Assembly (NCBI GenBank): GCA_003158505.1 | Contig: PMJK01000049.1 | Span: 20,288 to 28,231 of the forward strand | Length of the DNA: 7,944 bases | Origin: Holophagaceae bacterium | Lineage (GTDB): Bacteria > Acidobacteriota > Holophagae > Holophagales > Holophagaceae | Reading direction: 5' to 3' | In this document: piece by piece, positions 1 to 6,141 of the stretch | Position numbering within the stretch: the stretch's first letter is position 1 | Layout of the letters: each line of letters begins with the position of its first letter | Position numbers and translations under genes: made by a program | Notes under the pieces: model-generated | The model's database searches: none | What the model saw: only the letters and a program-made list of their open reading frames with translations | Told to the model about the DNA's origin: nothing

Positions 1-224
1 ACGTCGCCGCACCAGTCCTCGGCGATGGCCACCACATGCACGGCCCGGGGCAGGGCGGCCAGAAAGCCCGCCACGGGGGGATCGAGCGTCAAGGCCTGGC
101 GCTGGGCCTCCATCTTGTCGCGCTGCTCGGTCGCTTCCGCAGCGGCGAGCCAGGCCTGGTAATCCAGGCCGGATTCAAACACAGATTTCCAATCGAGGAC
201 GGGCAGGGTGGCGGGTCGGGGCAT
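1..224 (-). CDS. Thioredoxin-like family protein (N-terminal part; 3' end beyond the left edge)
   Basis: Reading the reverse strand from the ATG at 224 gives 74 codons with no stop, so the gene is cut by the window edge. The fragment begins MPRPATLPVLDWKSVFESG, continues with a charged helix-like stretch (about residues 22-45), and ends in a beta-strand leading into EDWCGD (residues 69-74). An N-terminal helix followed by a hydrophobic strand and an (E)DWCGD motif is typical of the small thioredoxin-fold proteins of the Thioredoxin_9 type. The next codon begins GT, so residue 75 must be valine: the motif is C-G-D-V and lacks the second cysteine of a CxxC redox site. The start is supported by GGAGG at 229-233, 4 nt upstream. 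The gene diverges from the alcohol dehydrogenase. Family assignment rests on this short N-terminal part; the exact redox role is unknown. Confidence 0.7.
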   Translation of the reverse strand, partial: MPRPATLPVLDWKSVFESGLDYQAWLAAAEATEQRDKMEAQRQALTLDPPVAGFLAALPRAVHVVAIAEDWCGD

Positions 225-279
225 GGCTCCTCCGGAACTGCTTTGATGCTGTCAGGTATGCCGATGTTCCATCGTCCCA

Positions 280-295
280 CGCACCCGGAGGTGCG
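280..295. other. Small hairpin in the divergent intergenic region
   Basis: CGCACC, a CGGA loop and GGTGCG form a perfect 6-bp GC-rich stem with a 4-nt loop. It lies in the 119-nt gap between the thioredoxin-like gene and the alcohol dehydrogenase. It has no T-run on either side, so it is not a classic terminator. It could be an operator-like site or chance. I found no convincing -35/-10 pair for either gene in this gap. Confidence 0.3.
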
Positions 296-332
296 CACTG
301 GATCCCTGGTCTAGAGTATTAAGTTCATCGTC

Positions 333-338
333 AAGGAG
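333..338 (+). promoter_or_regulatory. Ribosome binding site of the alcohol dehydrogenase
   Basis: AAGGAG lies 5 nt before the ATG at 344 and fixes this start over any internal ATG. Confidence 0.75.
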
Positions 339-343
339 TCTCC

Positions 344-1387
344 ATGACCACCGCCAAAGCCTACGCCGCTGGTTCTGCCACATCACCCCTCGGGCCCTTC
401 GAGATCGAACGAAGAGCCGCAGGGGCTCATGATGTCCAGATCGAGATCGCCTACTGCGGCATCTGCCACTCGGACCTGCACCAGGTGCGCGATGAATGGG
501 GCGGTTCCAAGTACCCCATGGTGCCGGGCCACGAGATCATGGGCCGCGTCACCGCCGTGGGCCCCCATGTGAAGGGCTTCAAGGTGGGCGACCTGGCGGG
601 CGTCGGTTGCATGGTGGACAGCTGCCGCACCTGCCCCAGCTGTCAGCGGAACCTCGAGCAGTTCTGCGAGAAGGGGGCCGCCTTCACCTACAACGGCACG
701 GAAATGGACCGGAAGACCCTGACTTACGGCGGCTATTCCTCGAGCATCGTGGTGGACGAGGCCTTCACCCTGAAGCTCTCCCCCAAGCTGGATCTCGCGG
801 CCACCGCGCCTCTGCTTTGCGCGGGCATCACCACCTACTCCCCGCTGCGCCACTGGAAGACGAAGAAGGGCGACAAGGTGGGCGTGGTGGGGTTGGGTGG
901 CCTGGGTCACATGGCGGTAAAGATCGCGGCTGCCATGGGGGCAGAAGTGACCATGCTCAGCACGTCGAAAGCCAAGGAGGCCGACGCCCGCAAGCTGGGC
1001 GCGCACCATTTCGGTCTGACCTCCGAGGACGCCACCTTCAAGACGTTGGCGGGCCAGTTCGACCTCCTCATCGACACCATCTCCGCGCCCCACGACTACA
1101 ACAAGTATCTGGGCCTGCTCCGGGTGGAAGGCGCCATGGTGCTGCTGGGCGTTCCGCCCGAACCCACCCCCGTGGCCGCCACTTCGCTGATCTTCGGCCG
1201 CCGCACCCTGAGCGGCTCGCTCATCGGTGGCATCCAGGAGACCCAGGAGATGCTCGATTTCTGCGCCGAGCATGGCATCGTCTCCGAGATCGAGCTCATC
1301 CCGGTCCAGCAAGTGAACACGGCCTACGAACGCATGCTGAAGAACGATGTGCGCTACCGGTTTGTGCTGGACATGAAGACGCTATGA
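344..1387 (+). CDS. Zinc-dependent alcohol dehydrogenase, cinnamyl-alcohol-dehydrogenase-like (NAD(P)-dependent)
   Basis: The 347-aa product is a complete medium-chain dehydrogenase, the usual length for the CAD/YahK-like group. It should reversibly reduce aldehydes to alcohols in the cytoplasm. Catalytic-zinc ligands are visible as C38 (in CGICHSD), H63 (with E64, in GHE) and C159. The structural-zinc cysteines are C94, C97, C100 and C108 (CxxCxxC then seven residues to C). The Rossmann motif GLGGLG is at 183-188. After the second beta-strand comes STSK (206-209) rather than an acidic residue, which in this family goes with NADP(H) preference; that is inference. A good AAGGAG precedes the ATG. 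The gene stands alone: it diverges from the thioredoxin-like gene and is followed by a 263-nt gap with a large palindrome. The physiological substrate cannot be read from sequence. Confidence 0.95.
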   Translation: MTTAKAYAAGSATSPLGPFEIERRAAGAHDVQIEIAYCGICHSDLHQVRDEWGGSKYPMVPGHEIMGRVTAVGPHVKGFKVGDLAGVGCMVDSCRTCPSCQRNLEQFCEKGAAFTYNGTEMDRKTLTYGGYSSSIVVDEAFTLKLSPKLDLAATAPLLCAGITTYSPLRHWKTKKGDKVGVVGLGGLGHMAVKIAAAMGAEVTMLSTSKAKEADARKLGAHHFGLTSEDATFKTLAGQFDLLIDTISAPHDYNKYLGLLRVEGAMVLLGVPPEPTPVAATSLIFGRRTLSGSLIGGIQETQEMLDFCAEHGIVSEIELIPVQQVNTAYERMLKNDVRYRFVLDMKTL

Positions 1388-1417
1388 CCGCGGAGGCACC
1401 AGAGAAGAGATGACGAC

Positions 1418-1479
1418 TGGCCACAAATGAACTCAGATCAAACCTGCCATCCGTGTTTATCTGTGTTCATCCGTGGCTA
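1418..1479. repeat. Imperfect palindrome made of a period-10 dispersed-type repeat
   Basis: The left arm (1420-1443) begins GCCACAAATGAACTCAGATC and the right arm (1455-1477), reverse complemented, begins GCCACGGATGAACACAGATA. They match apart from an AA/GG pair, one T/A change and one extra C, with an 11-nt loop (1444-1454). A T-A pair and a G-T wobble extend the base outward to 1418/1479. The right side is also a short tandem array with period 10: ATCCGTGTTT (1449-1458), ATCTGTGTTC (1459-1468), ATCCGTGGCT (1469-1478). From memory, GCCACGGATGAACACAG-type sequences occur as dispersed intergenic repeats in several bacterial phyla. A T6 run (1490-1495) follows, but about 11 nt beyond the stem, so termination of the dehydrogenase transcript is possible but not of the classic form. 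Confidence 0.75.
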
Positions 1480-1603
1480 ATCCAGAACCTTTTTTCTGAG
1501 GTCAATCGTTCGCCAGGTACGGAGCCATAGCCGAGAGCCGAGGGGCGCGGAAAGGTTCCCGTCTCCACCGTCCGGATGAACTTTATTCTTGTCTGAACAT
1601 CCT

Positions 1604-1609
1604 TATAAT
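1604..1609 (+). promoter_or_regulatory. Promoter -10 box for the DUF3455 gene
   Basis: A perfect TATAAT lies 41 nt before the start codon in locally AT-rich sequence. The best -35 candidate is TTTATT at 1582-1587 (16-nt spacer), which matches TTGACA at only three positions. This suggests the gene has its own promoter. It assumes a sigma-70-like consensus holds in this organism. Confidence 0.5.
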
Positions 1610-1639
1610 CTAATCTTCAGCCCTATTCCGCAGAAAGAC

Positions 1640-1645
1640 AGGAGG
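1640..1645 (+). promoter_or_regulatory. Ribosome binding site of the DUF3455 gene
   Basis: AGGAGG, a full Shine-Dalgarno core, lies 5 nt before the ATG at 1651. Confidence 0.8.
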
Positions 1646-1650
1646 CCGAA

Positions 1651-2193
1651 ATGCTTTGTCAGACCCGCTTCACCATCATCGGTGCCGCCTTCGCGGCTCT
1701 TTCGGTCACGGCTGCGGGACCCGGCGTGCAGAGTGCCAAGTCGGTGCCCGAGACACTAAAGGCCCCCGTGGACCAGGTGTTGGCTTTCGAAGTGCGGGCC
1801 ACCGGCGTCCAGATCTATGAATGCCGGGCCCGCCAGGATGATCCGGCCCAGTTCGAATGGACCTTCAAGGCGCCGCAGGCCGATTTGTTCGATGCCTCGG
1901 GCCGACTCGTGGGCAAGCACTACAGCGGGCCCACTTGGGAAGGCCTGGATGGCAGCAAGGTGGTCGGTGAGGTGAAGGCTAAGGATTCGAGCCTCGCCAG
2001 CGGCTCCATCCCCTGGCTGCTGCTGAGTGCCAAGTCCACTTCGGGCGAGGGCCAGTTCAGTCCCGTCAGGAGCATCCAGCGCCTGAACACCCTGGGTGGC
2101 GCGGCCCCGGCCAGCGCCAGCCAGGCGCAGGCCGGCCAGGAAATTCGGGTGCCCTACACCGCCACCTATACCTTCTACGTGGGCAAGCCCTAA
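1651..2193 (+). CDS. DUF3455 domain-containing exported protein
   Basis: The 180-aa product starts with an N-terminal signal peptide: R6 followed by a hydrophobic core at about 8-22 and small residues around 21-29, so cleavage is likely near residue 22-29. The rest matches what I recall of DUF3455: GVQIYECRA (52-60), an FEWTFKAP segment (68-75), VGKHYSGPTWE (87-97), IPWLLL (120-125), the IQR..T.GG segment (142-150), and a C-terminal VPYTATYTFYVG (167-178). The function of the family is unknown; an extracytoplasmic location follows from the signal peptide. No lipobox is seen. Members I recall often have a Cys after the GG.AP motif; here that stretch reads APASASQA, leaving C58 as the only cysteine of the mature protein. 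It has its own promoter-like -10 box. Its TAA overlaps the stop of the convergent SnoaL-like gene. Confidence 0.88.
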   Translation: MLCQTRFTIIGAAFAALSVTAAGPGVQSAKSVPETLKAPVDQVLAFEVRATGVQIYECRARQDDPAQFEWTFKAPQADLFDASGRLVGKHYSGPTWEGLDGSKVVGEVKAKDSSLASGSIPWLLLSAKSTSGEGQFSPVRSIQRLNTLGGAAPASASQAQAGQEIRVPYTATYTFYVGKP

Positions 2194-2558
2194 TCCTGCG
2201 GGATGGGCAGTCCATGCTGCCGGAGGAAGGTGAGCTTGTCCCAGTAGCCTCGTTGGAAGACGATGCGCCCCTCCACCAAGTGGAAGAACCCGCAGCCGCG
2301 CAGCCCCAGGGGATCCCGCCACTCCAGGATGGCCCACTCGCCATCTTCGAAGAGGTTCTCGACGATGCAAACCATTTCGGCGGCGGCGAAGCCTGCGGCG
2401 AACATGGTCCGGATCGCCTCCCGACCCACCACTGGGGCCTCGGCCACCTGGTGGTTCACCGCGTCCTCCGCGTACATTCCGGCCAGTGCATCCACATCCT
2501 GGCGATTGAATGCGGCTACCCAGGCGGAGACCAGGGAACTGGGAGAGAGGCTGGACAT
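2190..2558 (-). CDS. SnoaL-like / NTF2-fold protein (nuclear transport factor 2 family)
   Basis: The 122-aa product has the size and pattern of a SnoaL_2-type alpha+beta cone-fold protein: an N-terminal helix with WVAAFNRQDVDALAGMYAED (13-32), a G-R-E-A-I-R helix start (45-50), then alternating strands including WAILEWRDP (75-83) and ending in GRIVFQRGYWDKLTF (97-111). In this fold the cone encloses a small-molecule pocket. Members range from polyketide cyclases and isomerases to proteins of unknown role, so no substrate can be given. GAGGTG (2563-2568) lies 4 nt before the ATG. It is the last gene of the minus-strand series, 52 nt after the methyltransferase. Its TAG overlaps the TAA of the convergent DUF3455 gene (CTAA at 2190-2193). 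Confidence 0.85.
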   Translation of the reverse strand: MSSLSPSSLVSAWVAAFNRQDVDALAGMYAEDAVNHQVAEAPVVGREAIRTMFAAGFAAAEMVCIVENLFEDGEWAILEWRDPLGLRGCGFFHLVEGRIVFQRGYWDKLTFLRQHGLPIPQD

Positions 2559-2610
2559 GACTCACCTCGCGGCCGTTAAGGTTCTCATGGGGTGGCCCTC
2601 AGAATCCGAT

Positions 2611-3201
2611 TCAGGCCAGCGCCTTCACCGCCATGAATTCGCCATTGCCCACGGTGGCCAGGCAGGTGGTGAAGGCGGGATCGGCCTGCACCAGATCTAT
2701 GAACGGTGCCATCTGTTCGGCATGGGAAGTGGCGTTGTCCACCACCAGCAGGCCTCCGGCCCGGATGACGCGCCGGATCTGGGGCCACCAGCCGGGGTAT
2801 TCGGATCGCTCCGAATCCAGGAAGACCAGGTCATAGGCTTCGGTCTCAGCGCGATCCAGCACGCGTCCCGCATCCTCATACAGCAGCTGGATGCGGTCCG
2901 ACAGACCCGAGCGGGCGAAGGTCCCCCTGGCCATCCGGACCTTGGATTCTGACAGCTCCACGGTGGTCACCGAACCGCCCTTGGCCTTGGCGGCCTCCGC
3001 CAGCCAGAGCGTCGAGTAACCGTTGGAAGTGCCGATCTCCAGTACGCGTCGGGCCTGCGTGGCCCGTACCAGTACGGCCAGGAATTCCCCGGTGTCGCGG
3101 GTGATGTTGAGCATGCGCTGGGCGCGCTCCGCCTGGAGCTCATCGTTGGATCGGCCGAAGCACTCCAATTCGGCCTTCAGGGCATCCAGGGAAGGGGCCA
3201 T
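2611..3201 (-). CDS. Class I SAM-dependent methyltransferase, catechol-O-methyltransferase-like
   Basis: The 196-aa protein has the SAM-binding motif I at VLEIGTSNGYSTLWLA (53-68), the acidic end of strand 2 at VTTVELSE (78-85, E82), DLVFLDSERSEY (124-135), and GGLLVVDNA (149-157). The pairing of an FLD acidic residue (D129) with DN (D155, N156) is the metal-binding arrangement of the small metal-dependent O-methyltransferases (COG4122 / Methyltransf_24 kind). A divalent-metal-dependent methyl transfer to a hydroxyl on a small aromatic is therefore inferred; the substrate is unknown. The N-terminal 40 residues form a charged helical cap. GAGGAG (3208-3213) lies 6 nt before the ATG. The gene follows the 67-aa membrane protein by 33 nt and precedes the SnoaL-like gene by 52 nt, consistent with one transcript. 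Confidence 0.9.
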   Translation of the reverse strand: MAPSLDALKAELECFGRSNDELQAERAQRMLNITRDTGEFLAVLVRATQARRVLEIGTSNGYSTLWLAEAAKAKGGSVTTVELSESKVRMARGTFARSGLSDRIQLLYEDAGRVLDRAETEAYDLVFLDSERSEYPGWWPQIRRVIRAGGLLVVDNATSHAEQMAPFIDLVQADPAFTTCLATVGNGEFMAVKALA

Positions 3202-3234
3202 TCAAAACTCCTCAGGAAGACCGTTCAGATCGGT

Positions 3235-3438
3235 TCAAGCCCGGTTTACGTCCGAGCCTAATTCAATCAACCGGAGGACTGAGCGGAACAGGATGAGCAG
3301 GGCTATCGAGGTCATCAGGGCGCCGACCAGGGCCAGCACACGAAGGAAGCCAGTGCCGCCGACCGGAGTCCCAATCACGATGAAGAGGGGGCCGAAACTG
3401 GCCAGGGTCGGAAACAGGGCGCGGGCGATGGTTTTCAT
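3235..3438 (-). CDS. Small two-helix membrane protein, unknown function
   Basis: This 67-aa reading frame encodes two hydrophobic segments, about residues 8-27 (from LFPTLASFGPLFIVIG) and 31-51 (FLRVLALVGALMTSIALLILF), joined by a short Gly/Pro turn. It has a basic N-terminus (MKTIAR) and a mixed polar tail ending SDVNRA. A CGAGG sequence (3446-3450) lies 7 nt before the ATG. It fits cleanly between two same-strand genes, with gaps of 49 and 33 nt. I do not recognise a family. Length, hydrophobic pattern, ribosome binding site and spacing argue that it is real, but there is no homology evidence here. Confidence 0.65.
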   Translation of the reverse strand: MKTIARALFPTLASFGPLFIVIGTPVGGTGFLRVLALVGALMTSIALLILFRSVLRLIELGSDVNRA

Positions 3439-3487
3439 GGAAGGGCCTCGGGGTTCGGCTGGGGGTTGGTTGTACGGTCAGGACAAC

Positions 3488-3898
3488 TCAGGGCGACGGT
3501 CGCTCGAGGAGGATGCCAGGGGCGGGAGACTCGGGTTTGTAGTAGGCAAGGCGGCCCGGAAGGCAGGACAGGATCGCCCCGGACCGGTGCATGCAGATGA
3601 GCATGAGCGCCTCGCGCAGCGGCAGCTCCCGGCCATCCGCCTTCAGCCCGTCGACGATGACGTAGCAGGTCGGCCCCGCCCCCTTGGCCCTGAGCAGCGT
3701 CACCAGCGCATCCGGGAAATCCTGCTCGCCTGGCACCTCCATGGCGTAGGCCCGCAGGTAGGACAGGTGGCCATTCAACTGCACGAGCATCTCTTTCCGT
3801 CGCCTGGGCTGCGCGAGAATCTGGATGAACCGGGCCCGCTTCTCCGAGGGGAGAAAGGCCTTGGCGAAGGCGGCTTCGTGGTCTGTGGATCCAGTCAT
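3488..3898 (-). CDS. Uncharacterised 136-aa protein, coupled to the aldo/keto reductase
   Basis: The ATG at 3898 overlaps the TGA of the aldo/keto reductase (ATGA), and AAGGA (3904-3908) lies 5 nt upstream, so I prefer it over the TTG at 3913. The product is soluble, 136 aa, with no signal peptide. The N-terminal third is helical and basic (LPSEKRARFIQILAQPRRRK, about 16-35). The middle has GPTCYVIVDGLKADGRELPL (about 75-94), and the C-terminal part contains the Gly/Pro-rich SCLPGRLAYYKPE (about 111-123), which looks like a conserved signature. I have a vague memory of similar small proteins with an xCxPGRLAYY ending in other bacteria, but can name no family or activity. Translational coupling suggests it is made together with the reductase. 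Confidence 0.75.
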   Translation of the reverse strand: MTGSTDHEAAFAKAFLPSEKRARFIQILAQPRRRKEMLVQLNGHLSYLRAYAMEVPGEQDFPDALVTLLRAKGAGPTCYVIVDGLKADGRELPLREALMLICMHRSGAILSCLPGRLAYYKPESPAPGILLERPSP

Positions 3899-4782
3899 AT
3901 CAATCCTTGCCAATCCAGCATGTGGCCAGCGAAGGCCGCATGAAACCTCAATAGATCCTCAGGCGGCAGCGGTCCCTTGGCCAACCATTCCAGGTTCTGC
4001 TTGAAGTGATCCATTCGGCTGGTGCCCACGATGCTGCTGGCCACGCCTGGACAATGGGCTGTGAAGCGCAAGGCCACCTCGTTCCAGGACAGGCCGCCAG
4101 GGGGGAGGGTCAGCCCCATGGCCTGCCATCGATCCCAGTACTGGCCTTCGGCATGGCTGCCGGGACGCTGGGTCTGCTGCCACACGGCGCCCGCGATGGG
4201 GCGTTTGGCGATGACGCCCATGCCGCGCCCCTGCAGCGCGGCCAGTCGCCCATCGAGATTGCACTGGTCGCAGAGGCTGATCGAGGTCTGCACACCCCCG
4301 AAGCGGCCCGAACGGATCGCGAAATCCAGCTCGGCGTTGTCGCCCGAATAGGCCACGACACCCACCTTGCCAGCCCGGGCGCAGGCTTCCAGGGCCTCGA
4401 TTACCCGGCCGTTTTCGAGGATGGGCAGCGGGCAGGAATGGAGATGAACGATGTCCAGATGGTCACAGCGCAGGCGCACCAGTGCCGCGTCGACGCCGGC
4501 CAGGATGCAGTCGTAGGTCCAATCGGCGACGCCGGGAATCCCATAGCCCACCTTGGTCGAGAGCAGGAACTCCGGGCGTCGGTGCGCGAGGTGGCGGCCG
4601 ATGCGCTCCTCCGAAAGCCCATAGCCGCGGGCGGTGTCGATGAGGTTCACACCCGCGTCGAGCACCTGGTTGAGCAGGCGGCCCGCCTCGGACTCGCTCA
4701 CCCGCGCGTCGTTGAGGTGCATGGCCCCGAACCCGAGGGGGGTGACGCGGAGGCCCGTGTGGCCGAAAGCCCTTGCTTGCAT
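3895..4782 (-). CDS. Aldo/keto reductase family oxidoreductase
   Basis: The 295-aa product is a full-length aldo/keto reductase (TIM barrel, NADPH-dependent carbonyl reduction, cytoplasmic). The family start is clear (GHTGLRVTPLGFGAM, 7-21). The catalytic tetrad is D49 (LIDTA), Y54 (in RGYG), K77 (STKVG) and H115 (LDIVHLHS). The cofactor region near the C-terminus is ASSIVGTSRMDH (248-259), with S255 and R256 where NADPH phosphate contacts usually lie. The ATG at 4782 lies 39 nt after pyrC. No clear Shine-Dalgarno sequence is visible before it, so translation may depend on coupling to upstream ribosomes or on a weak site. Its stop overlaps the start of the 136-aa gene. The substrate is unknown; it resembles the COG0667-type reductases more than the aldose-reductase group. 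Confidence 0.93.
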   Translation of the reverse strand: MQARAFGHTGLRVTPLGFGAMHLNDARVSESEAGRLLNQVLDAGVNLIDTARGYGLSEERIGRHLAHRRPEFLLSTKVGYGIPGVADWTYDCILAGVDAALVRLRCDHLDIVHLHSCPLPILENGRVIEALEACARAGKVGVVAYSGDNAELDFAIRSGRFGGVQTSISLCDQCNLDGRLAALQGRGMGVIAKRPIAGAVWQQTQRPGSHAEGQYWDRWQAMGLTLPPGGLSWNEVALRFTAHCPGVASSIVGTSRMDHFKQNLEWLAKGPLPPEDLLRFHAAFAGHMLDWQGLI

Positions 4783-4821
4783 GGGGAGGTCAGCGACCTT
4801 TCTGCTTATTCTGGGCCGGAG

Positions 4822-6114
4822 CTAGCCCCATACGCGCTTGCCGCCCACCCAGGTGCCGAGCACCTTGCCGGGCAGGCTCCAGCCCTTGAAGGGCGTGTTG
4901 AAGGACTTGGACTGGATGAAGGCCCGGTCCACCTGCACCTTCGTGTTGGGATCGAAGAGGACGAAGTCGGCCGGGGCGCCGGGCTTGAGGCTGCCCAGAC
5001 CCTGCCGGTCCAGGTGGAAGACCCGAGCCGGACCCGCGGTGAATAGGCTGATGGCCTTGGCGAGGCTGATCACCTTGCGGTCCACCAGCAGTTCCAAGGT
5101 GAGGGGCAGGGCCGTCTCCAGGCCGATGACGCCGAAGGCGGCGATGGGCAGCTCCACCTCCTTGTCGTCCCAGCCATGGGGTGCATGGTCAGTGGCGATG
5201 GCGTCCACGGTGCCGTCCGCAATGGCCTCCAGCAGGGCCTGGATGTCGGCCTCGGTCCGGAGCGGCGGATTCATCTTGTAGTCGCTGTCGAACTTTATCA
5301 GTTCCTTGTCCGACAGGGCGAAGTGGTGGGGGGTCACTTCGCAGGTGACGCTCAACCCCCGGGCCTTGGCCTCCCGCACCATGCGCATGGACCCCTTCGT
5401 GCTGAGGTGGGCCAGGTGCAGGTGCCCACCCGTGTGTTCCGCCAGCACGATGTCCCGGGCCACCATGGCCTCCTCGGCCGCGGCGGGGATGCCCAGGCAG
5501 CCTAAGGAAGCGCTCACGGCGCCCTCGTGCATGTAGCCCTTTCCGGCGAGATCCTTGTCCTCCTCGTGGGCCACCACGGGCATATCCAGCCAGCGGGTGT
5601 ATTCCAGGGCCCGGCGCATGAGTGAGGCGTTGGCGATGGGCAGGCCGTCGTCGGAGAAGGCCACGCATCCCGCGATCTTCAGGGTGCCCATGTCCGCCAG
5701 TTCCTCCCCTTTCATCTCGCGGCTCACGGTCCCGATGGGGAAGTAGCGGCAGAGGTCGGCCTTGGCAGCCCGGGTGAGCATCATCTCCGTGATGGCCACG
5801 TTGTCGTTCACGGGCTTGGTGTTGGCCATGGCGCACACGGAGGTGAAGCCCCCCGCCACCGCCGCCCGGCTGCCGGTCTCGATGCTCTCTTTGCGCGTCT
5901 GTCCCGGCTCGCGGAAATGCACGTGCAGATCCACCAAGCCTGGCGCCAGCACCGCGCCGCCGCCGTCGAGCACCTCGGCCCCCATCGCCTGGGGATGGGA
6001 GACCGCGTCGGAACCGATGGCCACCACCTTGCCCTCGTCGATCAAAAGGTCACCGGGCCCGTCGATACCCTGAGCCGGATCGACCAGACGGACATTCTTC
6101 ACGAGGAGGGACAT
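4822..6114 (-). CDS. pyrC: Dihydroorotase, class I (Bacillus/Aquifex type)
   Basis: This enzyme interconverts N-carbamoyl-L-aspartate and L-dihydroorotate in de novo pyrimidine synthesis, in the cytoplasm. The product is 430 aa, the normal length of class I enzymes. Metal and substrate residues are in place: H64 and H66 with R68 (DLHVHFREPGQTRKE, 62-76), N98 (ANTKP), the FSDDG motif (153-157), H183 (VAHEE), H236 (LAHLST) and D309 (ATDHAPHG). The C-terminal amidohydrolase beta segment ends GTWVGGKRVWG. I choose the ATG at 6114, where the family's N-terminus (MSLLVKNVRLVDP) begins and CCGGAG (6121-6126) lies 6 nt upstream. A TTG at 6168 would add 18 residues encoded by repeat DNA and is unlikely. 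The gene sits 78 nt after the SRA-HNH gene and 39 nt before the aldo/keto reductase. Confidence 0.96.
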   Translation of the reverse strand: MSLLVKNVRLVDPAQGIDGPGDLLIDEGKVVAIGSDAVSHPQAMGAEVLDGGGAVLAPGLVDLHVHFREPGQTRKESIETGSRAAVAGGFTSVCAMANTKPVNDNVAITEMMLTRAAKADLCRYFPIGTVSREMKGEELADMGTLKIAGCVAFSDDGLPIANASLMRRALEYTRWLDMPVVAHEEDKDLAGKGYMHEGAVSASLGCLGIPAAAEEAMVARDIVLAEHTGGHLHLAHLSTKGSMRMVREAKARGLSVTCEVTPHHFALSDKELIKFDSDYKMNPPLRTEADIQALLEAIADGTVDAIATDHAPHGWDDKEVELPIAAFGVIGLETALPLTLELLVDRKVISLAKAISLFTAGPARVFHLDRQGLGSLKPGAPADFVLFDPNTKVQVDRAFIQSKSFNTPFKGWSLPGKVLGTWVGGKRVWG

Positions 6115-6141
6115 GGGAGGCTCCGGGGAATTCTGAGTATC

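Larger units (their letters stand above)
1388..1650. other. Intergenic region between the alcohol dehydrogenase and the DUF3455 gene
   Basis: This 263-nt gap shows no plausible gene. Its left half carries the repeat palindrome (1418-1479) and a T6 run at 1490-1495. About 1500-1580 is GC-rich sequence in which I recognise nothing. The last 70 nt are AT-richer and contain the promoter-like -10 box and the ribosome binding site of the downstream gene. Confidence 0.7.

Noticed and set aside
383..1312. Long minus-strand open frame of about 309 codons inside the alcohol dehydrogenase gene
   Set aside because: It is a shadow of a clearly assigned gene in high-G+C DNA; its translation is low-complexity, His/Gly/Ala-rich, with no recognisable domain. 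The same applies to the plus-strand frame at 496-1413.
1418..1495. Classic rho-independent terminator of the alcohol dehydrogenase
   Set aside because: The stem is long but imperfect and not especially GC-rich, and the T6 run starts about 11 nt after the stem base. It is kept as a repeat palindrome with a possible, unproven termination role.
3899..3913. TTG start at 3913 for the 136-aa gene
   Set aside because: The ATG at 3898 has AAGGA at a proper distance and the typical ATGA coupling overlap. The TTG would add only five residues and has no better ribosome binding site.
4006..5046. Plus-strand open frame of about 346 codons across the reductase and pyrC
   Set aside because: It spans two well-supported minus-strand genes, has no family features, and follows the codon-phase bias of high-G+C coding DNA. 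The frames at 3023-3943 (plus) and 1756-2565 (minus) are rejected for the same reason.
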